A stretch of 6,353 nt of DNA from an uncultured Coriobacteriia bacterium (lineage in GTDB: Bacteria; Actinomycetota; Coriobacteriia; Coriobacteriales; QAMH01): positions 1 to 6,353 of the forward strand of contig CASDTD010000169.1 of assembly GCA_949283445.1 (NCBI GenBank), given 5' to 3'. Numbering within the stretch: position 1 is the first letter of the stretch; each line of letters opens with the position of its first letter. Under the pieces are notes generated by a model. It was not told the DNA's origin, searched no databases, and worked only from the letters and a program-made list of their open reading frames with translations. Positions 1-5,122 of this stretch are shown piece after piece. The position numbers and the translations under genes are program-made.

Positions 1-1
1 G

Positions 2-301
2 GTCGACAAGATGTTTGCTCAGGGGCTTGTCAACGAGGTGAAGGGGCTGCTGGAGCAGGGGTTCAGGTCGGGACTCACGGCTCCGCAGGCCATTGGCTAC
101 AAGGAAATCGTCGCGGCGCTCGAGGGGGACATCTCGCTCGACCAAGCCGCTGAGCAGATCAAACAGGCGACTCGAAGGTATGCCAAGCGTCAGTTTACCT
201 GGCTGAAATCTGATGCTGCTATCCAGTGGATAGACGCGAGCGCCGGTATAACGGACGAGGTCGTTCGTTCGAGCCTTGCGCTTATCGGTGCCCGCGCCTG
301 A
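2..301 (+). CDS. miaA: tRNA dimethylallyltransferase MiaA, C-terminal part (5' end outside window)
   Basis: MiaA transfers a dimethylallyl group from DMAPP to N6 of adenosine 37 in tRNAs that read codons starting with U. The modification stabilises codon-anticodon pairing in the cytoplasm. The window holds the last 99 codons, reading in frame from base 2 to a TGA at 299-301. Family-typical segments are visible: VDKMFAQGLVNEV at the start, then the conserved APQAIGYKEI segment, and the basic RRYAKRQFTWLK near the end, which in known structures lies in the tRNA-contacting part. The P-loop and the DMAPP site lie outside the window. An ATG at position 11 lies inside the conserved region and is not the real start. 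Only 30 bases separate this gene from dapF, and no terminator is seen between them, so co-transcription is likely. Identity is confident; completeness of the gene cannot be judged. Confidence 0.93.
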   Translation, partial: VDKMFAQGLVNEVKGLLEQGFRSGLTAPQAIGYKEIVAALEGDISLDQAAEQIKQATRRYAKRQFTWLKSDAAIQWIDASAGITDEVVRSSLALIGARA

Positions 302-331
302 AGAGCTGACGAACGAAAGGCATACAGACGC

Positions 332-1234
332 ATGAATATAGATTTCGCGAAGTACAACGGATGCGGGAATGACTTCATCATGGTCGATGACAGGGACGGC
401 TTAATCGACCTTTCGCCTAAGCAGGTCACGGCACTGTGCGACCGCCACTTCGGCATCGGCGCCGATGGCATTATCGTGGTCAAGCCAAGCGCGCGTCCCA
501 AGTGCGCCGCATACATGGATTACTATAACTCCGATGGCACGAAAGCGCAGATGTGCGGCAACGGCGTACGTTGTTTCGCGAAATTCGTCGTCGATGCCGG
601 CCTTGCGCCCGAGGGGCTGGTCGTGTGGGACGACGAGCACAAGGGTGGTACGTTGGTAGCGGACACGCTGGCAGGGCCGCGCCCCCTGCGCTTTTCATGT
701 GGCCCCGACGGTTTGGTGAACGCTGTGCGCGTCGATATGGGCGAGCCGGTATTCGCGCCCGAGCTCGTCCCTGTGAAGCTTGCAGCGAACAGCGCCTGCG
801 GTGCGGTGGTCGACGTCCCGGTCTCGGCTGGTTCGTACACGCTTTCCTTTACCTGCGTTTCCATGGGCAATCCCCATGCCGTGGCCTTCGTCGACGATGC
901 CCAGCAGTGTGCCGTCACGGAAATCGGCCCGCTGTTCGAGGTGGCGGATGTGTTTCCCGAAAAGGCGAACATCGAGTTCGCGACCGTTCATGATGACGCG
1001 ATTGACATGCGCGTGTGGGAACGTGGCTGCGGGGAGACGATGGCTTGCGGCACGGGCTCGTGCGCGACGCTCGTGGCTGCGGTTCTCACCGGGCGTTCGG
1101 GGCGTCGTGCGAGCGTGCGCCTTCTGGGTGGTGACTTGGACGTCGAGTGGTCTGAGCAAGATAATCACGTGTACATGACCGGTCCTGCTTCAAAAAGTTT
1201 CTACGGGACATTCGAAAGCGGCGACTTCAAGTAG
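332..1234 (+). CDS. dapF: Diaminopimelate epimerase
   Basis: DapF interconverts LL- and meso-diaminopimelate, the last step before DAP is used for peptidoglycan cross-bridges or decarboxylated to lysine. It is a cytosolic, cofactor-independent two-cysteine racemase. The 300-residue product begins with the family motif NGCGNDF (residues 9-15). Both catalytic cysteines are present: Cys75 in MCGNGVRC and Cys239 in ACGTG, the latter preceded by the usual WERGCGET (229-236). The SMGNPH segment is also present. It is somewhat longer than the E. coli enzyme (274 residues), with extra sequence in the middle between the two half-domains. The ATG at 332 fits because the NGCGNDF motif begins only eight residues later. 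An AAAGG at 316-320 sits 11 bases upstream, slightly far for a Shine-Dalgarno. The gene sits between miaA and hflX, as in Mycobacterium, where E. coli has hfq instead. No promoter of its own is apparent. Confidence 0.97.
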   Translation: MNIDFAKYNGCGNDFIMVDDRDGLIDLSPKQVTALCDRHFGIGADGIIVVKPSARPKCAAYMDYYNSDGTKAQMCGNGVRCFAKFVVDAGLAPEGLVVWDDEHKGGTLVADTLAGPRPLRFSCGPDGLVNAVRVDMGEPVFAPELVPVKLAANSACGAVVDVPVSAGSYTLSFTCVSMGNPHAVAFVDDAQQCAVTEIGPLFEVADVFPEKANIEFATVHDDAIDMRVWERGCGETMACGTGSCATLVAAVLTGRSGRRASVRLLGGDLDVEWSEQDNHVYMTGPASKSFYGTFESGDFK

Positions 1235-1309
1235 CGGACACTCAAGCATGGCCACGTTGTAGTAGACTTGGCGGTGCGCAGAAGACAAGTTCGCTCGAGA
1301 GGAAGCCGC

Positions 1310-2629
1310 GTGCCAAAAGAGAAGTTCGGAGTCATCACCGAAGAAGTTCCCGAAAGAGCCGTGCTGGTGGGAATCGATCGCGGAGATGCCTCATGGCCTC
1401 TCGAAGAGTCTCTCGACGAGCTCGAACGCTTGACGAACACCGCCGGTGCCGAAGTGGTTTGCCGGATGTCCCAACGGCTCGACACGCCCAACCCCCGCAC
1501 GTTCATCGGTCAGGGCAAAGCAGAAGAGCTTGTCGAAACGGTTAAGCGGCTCGATGCCGATCTTGTCATCCTCGATGACGAGCTGACGCCATCGCAGCAG
1601 AGCAATCTGGAAAAACTCGTGGGAAAGCCCGTCAAGGTCATCGACCGCACGGCGCTCATTCTGGATATCTTCGCTTTGCATGCAACGAGCAAAGAGGGAC
1701 GCTTGCAAGTGAAGCTTGCTCAGAACCAGTACCTGTACCCGCGTCTGCGCGGCATGTGGAGCCACCTGGCGGCGCACCGCATGGGTGGCGGCGTGGGCTC
1801 GCGGTTCGGCGAAGGCGAATCTCAGCTCGAAGTCGACCGCCGGTTGGTGCGCAAGCGCATCACGCATATCCGACAGGAGCTTAAAGACCTCGCCTCGAGC
1901 CGCGCGATCCAGCGAAAGCACCGCAACGCTTCCGGCGTGTTCAGAATCACGCTGGCTGGGTATACGAACGCGGGTAAGTCAAGCCTGATGAACCAGCTTA
2001 CCGGCGAGCAACTGCTTGCCTATGACAAGCTGTTCGCGACGCTCGATTCCACGACGCGGCAGCTCGTGCTTCCCAGCGGCTTCAAGGCCACACTCACCGA
2101 CACGGTCGGGTTCATCCAGAAGCTTCCGCATACGCTCGTGGAGGCGTTTCACTCAACGCTCGACGAGGTGCGCGAGGCGCATCTTATTCTGCTCGTCGTC
2201 GATGCTGCGAGTTCTCAGCGTGACGCGCAGCTCAAAGCCGTGAAAGAGGTGCTGGGGCAAATCGGCGCGGCGCATATTCCGACGCTGACGGTCTATAACA
2301 AGATCGACCTGTTGAAAGAATCTTCCGATGGCCAGTCACGCGAGGCCGAACTAGCGCATTTGAAAGAGCTGAACGAACACGCCGCGTTCGTGTCCGCAAG
2401 AACAGGAGAGGGGCTCGATGCGCTTCTGGAGTCTATCGAGCAGCAGGTTCTTGCCGCAAACCCCTTGCTCGACGTCTTGATTCCTTATGCTCAGGGAAAG
2501 CTCGTCGACCGCGCGCACGAAGCATGTTTGGTCATTCAGGAGCAGTACGAAGAAGCCGGAACGCATCTGCTGGTACGCGTTCCGGAACAGCTCGTGCCGT
2601 TTTTCAAGCGATACGAAATCGAAGCGTGA
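1310..2629 (+). CDS. hflX: Ribosome-associated GTPase HflX
   Basis: HflX is a cytosolic GTPase that binds the 50S subunit and, in studied bacteria, splits stalled or heat-stressed 70S ribosomes. From the GTG at 1310 the product has 439 residues (E. coli 426). The N-terminal HflX domain carries NPRTFIGQGK (61-70), then a basic helical linker. The G domain shows G1 GYTNAGKS (217-224), the switch I threonines in LDSTTR (245-250), G3 DTVGF (264-268), G4 NKID (330-333) and G5 SAR (362-364). The usual GPGETQLE signature reads GEGESQLE (167-174), a variant. The open frame can be extended to a TTG at 1268, adding 14 basic residues. The GTG at 1310 is preferred because GAGAGG (1297-1302) lies 7 bases before it. 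dapF ends 75 bases upstream in the same frame. The gene probably ends the miaA-dapF-hflX transcript and converges on lexA. Confidence 0.95.
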   Translation: MPKEKFGVITEEVPERAVLVGIDRGDASWPLEESLDELERLTNTAGAEVVCRMSQRLDTPNPRTFIGQGKAEELVETVKRLDADLVILDDELTPSQQSNLEKLVGKPVKVIDRTALILDIFALHATSKEGRLQVKLAQNQYLYPRLRGMWSHLAAHRMGGGVGSRFGEGESQLEVDRRLVRKRITHIRQELKDLASSRAIQRKHRNASGVFRITLAGYTNAGKSSLMNQLTGEQLLAYDKLFATLDSTTRQLVLPSGFKATLTDTVGFIQKLPHTLVEAFHSTLDEVREAHLILLVVDAASSQRDAQLKAVKEVLGQIGAAHIPTLTVYNKIDLLKESSDGQSREAELAHLKELNEHAAFVSARTGEGLDALLESIEQQVLAANPLLDVLIPYAQGKLVDRAHEACLVIQEQYEEAGTHLLVRVPEQLVPFFKRYEIEA

Positions 2630-2656
2630 ATAGCGAAAAGGGGAGTGGCATGGCTG

Positions 2657-2677
2657 CGCACGTTCTTATAGCGTGCG
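2657..2677. terminator. Weak hairpin between convergent hflX and lexA
   Basis: CGCACG (2657-2662) pairs with CGTGCG (2672-2677), and the inner T-G and T-A pairs make about eight base pairs with a five-base loop. The hairpin covers the lexA stop codon (2666-2668). No T-run follows on the + strand. On the - strand the nearest T-run is more than 15 bases further on. It may help end one or both convergent transcripts, but it lacks the form of a classical intrinsic terminator. Confidence 0.25.
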
Positions 2678-3319
2678 GAACAGACCAGTCACAATGCCCG
2701 CGATGTGCGCGTCAGTGGTGAAGATGGGCTCCATCGCCGGGTTTTGCGGCTGCAGCCTGATGCAGTCCTTTTCCCGATAGAACGTCTTCACGGTTGCCTC
2801 GCCGTCGATTATGGCGACGACGATATCCCCATTGTCGGCGCTGTGCTGCTCTTTCACGAGAAGCACGTCGCCATCGAGGATACCCGCGTTGATCATGGAC
2901 TCGCCTTGCACGGTGAGAAGGAACGTGCCTTGGTCTCCGAACAGCGCTGTGGGAAGCGGCACTTCTTCTTCGATGTTCTGCTCCGCCAAAATGGGAGTGC
3001 CTGCTGCCACTTTGCCCACAAGCGGCAACGTGACAAGCGAACGGTCGGGCTTTGCGGAAGGGGCGCTGGCGTTTTGCTGCTTTGCAGCCGTCTTTCCCGT
3101 TTTTTGCGTGACGACCATGGAGCGTGATTTCGCGCCATCGCGCTTTATGTAGCCCTTTTCCTCGAGGGCATTGAGGTGGGCATGGACAGTGGAAGGGGAG
3201 GACAACCCGATGGCCTGCCCGATTTCGCGCACCGAGGGAGGGTAGTGCTTTTCCCTGATGCACGTCTGTATGTAATCGAGAATCTGTTTCTGACGTTTCG
3301 TCAGGTCCTGTTTAGCCAT
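2666..3319 (-). CDS. lexA: SOS-response transcriptional repressor LexA
   Basis: LexA represses DNA-damage genes and cleaves itself when bound to RecA filaments. The 217-residue product has an N-terminal winged helix-turn-helix (about 1-70; recognition region SVREIGQAIGLSSPSTVHAH, 29-48) and an Ala/Lys/Gln-rich linker (about 72-95). The C-terminal peptidase domain follows. The self-cleavage bond is Ala106-Gly107 in GKVAAGTP. The catalytic dyad is Ser141 in GESM and Lys178 in ATVKTF. All parts needed for repression and self-cleavage are present. The frame can be extended to an ATG at 3373. The ATG at 3317-3319 is chosen because MAKQDLTKRQ is the usual start and GAGGAAGG (3327-3334) lies 7 bases before it. 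The longer version would also run into the likely lexA promoter. The gene converges on hflX with a 36-base gap. Three LexA-box-like sites lie upstream, so autoregulation is expected. Confidence 0.97.
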   Translation of the reverse strand: MAKQDLTKRQKQILDYIQTCIREKHYPPSVREIGQAIGLSSPSTVHAHLNALEEKGYIKRDGAKSRSMVVTQKTGKTAAKQQNASAPSAKPDRSLVTLPLVGKVAAGTPILAEQNIEEEVPLPTALFGDQGTFLLTVQGESMINAGILDGDVLLVKEQHSADNGDIVVAIIDGEATVKTFYREKDCIRLQPQNPAMEPIFTTDAHIAGIVTGLFRTL

Positions 3320-3351
3320 GAGGGCACCTTCCTCGTCCGTTTCACGCAACG

Positions 3352-3380
3352 AGTGTATCCCATACGAGAACATAAATCAA
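3352..3380 (-). promoter_or_regulatory. Probable lexA promoter
   Basis: Reading leftward, a -35 of TTGATT (3380-3375) is followed after 17 bases by a -10 of TACACT (3357-3352). Transcription would start near 3345 and give a leader of about 25 bases carrying the strong Shine-Dalgarno. LexA box 1 (3378-3391) overlaps the -35, which fits autorepression. This was assigned by eye from consensus hexamers. Confidence 0.5.
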
Positions 3381-3391
3381 ACATTTGTTCG
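3378..3391. promoter_or_regulatory. LexA box 1
   Basis: CAAACATTTGTTCG matches the Gram-positive/actinobacterial SOS operator CGAAC-N4-GTTCG at all but one position. It overlaps the likely lexA -35, so it should mediate lexA autorepression. Confidence 0.7.
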
Positions 3392-3399
3392 TTTTTCTC

Positions 3400-3430
3400 T
3401 TGAAACGTACAAATGTTCGTGTAATACTAT
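3400..3430 (+). promoter_or_regulatory. Probable SOS promoter of the 97-codon gene
   Basis: TTGAAA (3400-3405) could serve as -35, with the -10 within TAATACTAT (3422-3430). The best register is uncertain: TAATAC gives a 16-base spacer, and a TG at 3420-3421 suggests an extended -10. The leader would be about 90 bases. A second possible -10, TATAAC at 3485-3490, matches consensus at five of six positions but has no clear -35. Confidence 0.45.
3406..3419. promoter_or_regulatory. LexA box 2
   Basis: CGTACAAATGTTCG has one mismatch to CGAAC-N4-GTTCG. It lies directly after the TTGAAA -35 of the rightward promoter, within the spacer, where a repressor would block RNA polymerase. Its centre is 28 bases from that of box 1. 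Confidence 0.7.
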
Positions 3431-3434
3431 GACC

Positions 3435-3448
3435 AGAACAAGTGTTCG
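3435..3448. promoter_or_regulatory. LexA box 3
   Basis: AGAACAAGTGTTCG has one mismatch to CGAAC-N4-GTTCG, and its GAAC-N4-GTTC core is fully symmetric. It falls at the expected transcription start of the rightward promoter. Its centre is 29 bases from that of box 2. Together with box 2 it would place the 97-codon gene under double LexA control. Confidence 0.72.
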
Positions 3449-3473
3449 GTCATGTGAATGACATTTTATGTCA
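3449..3473. repeat. Overlapping inverted repeats in the leader of the 97-codon gene
   Basis: GTCAT-N4-ATGAC (3449-3462) overlaps TGACAT-N3-ATGTCA (3459-3473). Both are perfect dyads, and both follow directly on LexA box 3. They could form alternative hairpins in the leader RNA or serve as an operator for a second regulator. Their function is unknown. Confidence 0.4.
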
Positions 3474-3525
3474 CAGGCGTTCCGTATAACGGGGATGGCA
3501 AAAAACGAAGCGAAAGGAACTGATC

Positions 3526-3819
3526 ATGGCTGTCGATTATCTCATCAATGGAACCACCGCGTTGAAACCCGTTGCACATGAGAAGGCGGCTCACATCTCG
3601 CTCGTTCCCATGTCGTTCTGCGCGCCCCGCACGCGGCTTGCTTCCGTTGTTTCGCGTGTTGAGGTTCGCCCGCATGAGCGTACGGAAGTCGACGCGGTGT
3701 TGGATGATTTCCACGGCACATCGTTCGCGAAAACGGCAAAAGACCGGCTGTTCTGCATCACGTTTGGCACGGTTGCCTGCGCGGTTTTGTTCGGTTTCAC
3801 GCTGTTATCTCTTGTGTAG
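3526..3819 (+). CDS. Small membrane-anchored protein under LexA control; possible cell-division inhibitor
   Basis: I do not recognise this 97-residue protein as a member of any family. The first 75 residues are soluble-looking, with a mixed Arg/Pro/Val middle (35-52) and an acidic patch (EVDAVLDDF, 54-62). Residues about 76-97 are hydrophobic and form one membrane helix that ends at the C-terminus. Lys69, Lys72, Asp73 and Arg74 precede it. This suggests a tail anchor with the N-terminal part in the cytoplasm. There is no signal peptide and no LysM domain. The ATG at 3526 has AAAGGA (3513-3518) 7 bases upstream. The gene is divergent from lexA behind two LexA-like boxes and is followed by nrdR. 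In Mycobacterium (ChiZ, Rv2719c), Corynebacterium (DivS) and Bacillus (YneA) this slot encodes SOS inhibitors of division with one membrane helix. The same job is inferred from position and control, not from sequence similarity. That the gene is real is likely; its function is unproven. Confidence 0.8.
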   Translation: MAVDYLINGTTALKPVAHEKAAHISLVPMSFCAPRTRLASVVSRVEVRPHERTEVDAVLDDFHGTSFAKTAKDRLFCITFGTVACAVLFGFTLLSLV

Positions 3820-3824
3820 AGCGC

Positions 3825-3844
3825 GCTCTGCCGTACCGCAGAGC
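3825..3844 (+). terminator. Possible intrinsic terminator after the 97-codon gene
   Basis: GCTCTGC (3825-3831) and GCAGAGC (3838-3844) form a perfect 7-bp stem with a six-base loop. It begins six bases after the stop codon. The bases that follow (TCTCGTTTCTCC) are pyrimidine-rich but not a true T-run, so termination may be partial. A second perfect palindrome, AGAGCGCGCTCT (3818-3829), overlaps the left arm and would compete with it. Confidence 0.45.
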
Positions 3845-3860
3845 TCTCGTTTCTCCATTG

Positions 3861-3889
3861 TTGACGGTGTCTGATACACTAGATGTAGT
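3861..3889 (+). promoter_or_regulatory. Possible nrdR-dut promoter
   Basis: TTGACG (3861-3866) is a good -35. TGTAGT (3884-3889) after 17 bases is a fair -10, and transcription would then start near 3896. An alternative extended -10, TGATACACT (3872-3880), lacks a -35 at the right distance. The candidate NrdR box overlaps the -10. Confidence 0.4.
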
Positions 3890-3906
3890 TGCACTTCATC
3901 TAGTAG
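3876..3906. promoter_or_regulatory. NrdR-box-like tandem and hairpin upstream of nrdR
   Basis: ACACTAGATGTAGTTG (3876-3891) matches the NrdR-box pattern ACACwATATaTwGtGt, recalled from memory, at about 12 of 16 positions, including the ACTA-N4-TAGT core. A weaker copy, GCACTTCATCTAGTAG (3891-3906), begins 15 bases later. The same stretch contains a perfect 8-bp inverted repeat, ACTAGATG (3878-3885) and CATCTAGT (3897-3904), whose right arm touches the Shine-Dalgarno. It could be an autoregulatory operator or a hairpin near the ribosome binding site. The tight spacing of the two boxes is not the usual arrangement. Confidence 0.4.
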
Positions 3907-3917
3907 GAGGACATATC

Positions 3918-4391
3918 GTGCTTTGCCCTAACTGCGGCTGCAATGAATCGAAAGTTATAGACTCGCGCGCATTTCAAGATGGGGCGAGCATCAAGCGCAG
4001 AAGAGAATGTCTTGAATGTGGTACGCGTTTCACTACCTTCGAGCGGCGCGAAGAAGAGCCGATTATGGTCTCCAAGAAAGACGGGCATGTCGAACCGTTC
4101 GACCGTTCGAAACTTCTCAAGAGCCTTCTCACGGCTACGGCAAAACGCGACATACCATTGCATGCGCTGGACGCGCTCGTTGATGGTGTCGAAGGCGATA
4201 TTAGATACAAGTACAAGGGGCCTATACCTTCGTCGGCTCTGGGTGATCAGGTACTGCTACGGCTGAGAGACCTCGATAAAGTTGCCTATGTCAGGTTCGC
4301 TTCCGTGTACAAGGATTTTAAAGATGTCGAAGAGTTCTACGAAGAACTTAGCAGGCTTTCCCATGCGGATACGCAACTCGACGAAGAATAA
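3918..4391 (+). CDS. nrdR: Transcriptional repressor of ribonucleotide reductase genes, NrdR
   Basis: NrdR is a nucleotide-sensing repressor that binds NrdR boxes upstream of ribonucleotide reductase operons when (d)ATP is bound. The 157-residue product has the N-terminal zinc ribbon with Cys3-x2-Cys6 and Cys31-x2-Cys34. The basic stretch IKRRREC that contacts DNA lies between them, and GTRFTTFER follows. The ATP-cone domain runs from about residue 49 to 140, beginning VSKKDGHVEPFDRSKL. The length is as expected for the family. An upstream in-frame ATG at 3858 would add 20 unrelated residues. The GTG at 3918 is chosen because CP-x-C begins at residue 3, as in the family, and GTAGGAGG (3903-3910) is an ideal ribosome binding site 7 bases away. 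dut starts 14 bases after the stop, so the two genes form an operon. No ribonucleotide reductase gene is in the window, so its targets lie elsewhere. Confidence 0.96.
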   Translation: MLCPNCGCNESKVIDSRAFQDGASIKRRRECLECGTRFTTFERREEEPIMVSKKDGHVEPFDRSKLLKSLLTATAKRDIPLHALDALVDGVEGDIRYKYKGPIPSSALGDQVLLRLRDLDKVAYVRFASVYKDFKDVEEFYEELSRLSHADTQLDEE

Positions 4392-4405
4392 GAGAGGAAC
4401 CAAGA

Positions 4406-4849
4406 ATGCCGAAAGATATAACGCTCAAGATCAAGAAGCTCGATCCCGGTCTGCCCACGCCGCGTTACGCGAACCCCGGGGACGCTGGTCTTGATTTGTA
4501 CGCCGTCGAAGACGTTTGTTTGGAGCCGGGGTGCAGGACCATGATTCCCACAGGGCTTGCCATTGCCATTCCCGAAGGGTTTGCCGGCTTTGTGCAGCCG
4601 CGCAGCGGTCTTGCAGCAAAGCAGGGTTTGTCCATCGTCAACACGCCAGGGCTCATCGACAGCGGCTATCGTGGTGAGCTCAAGGTCATTGGCATTAACA
4701 CGGACAAGGAAACGCCAATCTGCATCAAACGTGGCGATCGCGTAGCACAGCTCGTCATTCAGGAAGTACCCGTTGTTACCATTCAGGAAGTCGAAGAACT
4801 TGACGAGACAGAGCGCTCGACAGGTGGTTTTGGCTCGACAGGCAAGTGA
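4406..4849 (+). CDS. dut: Deoxyuridine 5'-triphosphate nucleotidohydrolase (dUTPase)
   Basis: Dut hydrolyses dUTP to dUMP and pyrophosphate, keeping uracil out of DNA and supplying dUMP for thymidylate synthesis. The 147-residue protein is of the trimeric all-beta type, with all five motifs in order: I PGDAGLDLYA (24-33), II PRSGLA (65-70), III GLIDSGYRGE (82-91; Asp85 is the expected catalytic base), IV RGDRVAQLVI (109-118) and V RSTGGFGSTG (137-146), the flexible arm that closes over the active site. The length is close to that of E. coli Dut (151). The start ATG is preceded by AGAGAGGAA (4391-4399). It follows nrdR after 14 bases and is closed by a strong terminator, so nrdR and dut appear as one dNTP-metabolism operon. 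A short in-frame DNA repeat near the C-terminus duplicates Ile-Gln-Glu-Val. Confidence 0.97.
   Translation: MPKDITLKIKKLDPGLPTPRYANPGDAGLDLYAVEDVCLEPGCRTMIPTGLAIAIPEGFAGFVQPRSGLAAKQGLSIVNTPGLIDSGYRGELKVIGINTDKETPICIKRGDRVAQLVIQEVPVVTIQEVEELDETERSTGGFGSTGK
4757..4791 (+). repeat. Short in-frame direct repeat in dut
   Basis: ATTCAGGAAGT occurs at 4757-4767 and again at 4781-4791, exactly eight codons apart, and encodes IQEV twice (residues 118-121 and 126-129). It lies between motifs IV and V, where dUTPases vary. It may be chance or a small duplication. Confidence 0.5.
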
Positions 4850-5085
4850 GCTGCTTTTCTTGTAGCGATTGGTGTGGAGCTGCCGGTGGGCTTTCGGGTC
4901 TGCTGGCAGTTTTTGTTGGTGTTGTGTATTACCTGTGGTGTGGCGGATCTTTTCAAGACCTCCGGCGACATATGATCGAAGAGTAGCAACCGAGGTCTAC
5001 GAGCGCCACAGCGAACGTCCCTAAGAGGTGTCTCGACGAAGAGAACGTCAAGGGGAACGGCGTACATTGCCTCATGCAGTTTCAT
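4783..5085 (-). CDS. Possible small leftward gene, unknown product (doubtful)
   Basis: An open frame of 100 codons starts at the ATG at 5083-5085. GAAGGGAG in the - strand lies about 5 bases before it, a strong ribosome binding site. A TTCCCA/TATATT promoter lies just upstream. The first 25 or so codons look coding (MKLHEAMYAVPLDVLFVETP) and the protein is not recognised. The later part becomes low in hydrophobic residues and rich in Ser, Thr and Pro. It crosses the dut terminator and ends antisense inside dut, so the natural C-terminus may be shorter, or the gene may be decayed by a frameshift. The frame can be extended upstream to 5331, but that part is Ser/Arg/Gln-rich and looks non-coding. 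It could instead be a leader peptide, a pseudogene or chance. Confidence is low. Confidence 0.3.
   Translation of the reverse strand: MKLHEAMYAVPLDVLFVETPLRDVRCGARRPRLLLFDHMSPEVLKRSATPQVIHNTNKNCQQTRKPTGSSTPIATRKAAHLPVEPKPPVERSVSSSSSTS
4878..4914 (+). terminator. Intrinsic terminator of the nrdR-dut operon
   Basis: CTGCC (4880-4884) pairs with GGCAG (4905-4909). The stem continues inward with G-C and G-U pairs to C4891-G4898, giving about 12 base pairs and a six-base TTTCGG loop. The run TTTTT (4910-4914) follows at once. It begins 28 bases after the dut stop codon and has the classical form of a Rho-independent terminator. Confidence 0.8.
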
Positions 5086-5094
5086 GGAACTCCC

Positions 5095-5122
5095 TTCACA
5101 AATCCCAATACGCAATTGTGAA
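5095..5122. repeat. Inverted repeat TTCACAA-N14-TTGTGAA, possible operator
   Basis: TTCACAA (5095-5101) and TTGTGAA (5116-5122) are perfect inverted half-sites with centres 21 bases apart, two helical turns. The repeat reaches from the -10 of the leftward promoter to its ribosome binding site. This is the layout expected of a repressor operator. Confidence 0.4.

Noticed and set aside
523..972. Leftward open frame of 149 codons inside dapF
   Set aside because: It lies antisense within dapF, whose motifs run through the whole stretch, and shows no family features.
1248..1262. Four-codon mini-frame between dapF and hflX as a leader peptide
   Set aside because: It has no ribosome binding site and is too short to support; such mini-frames occur often by chance.
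1268..1309. Upstream TTG start for hflX, adding 14 residues
   Set aside because: No Shine-Dalgarno lies before 1268, whereas GAGAGG lies 7 bases before the GTG at 1310; the extra residues are not typical of the family.
2705..3127. Rightward open frame of 140 codons inside lexA
   Set aside because: It is antisense to a fully conserved lexA, has no ribosome binding site and no recognisable content; GC-rich coding DNA gives such frames.
3320..3373. Longer lexA start at the ATG at 3373, adding 18 residues
   Set aside because: The stretch covers the likely lexA promoter and leader, and the ATG at 3319 has a strong ribosome binding site and the usual LexA N-terminus.
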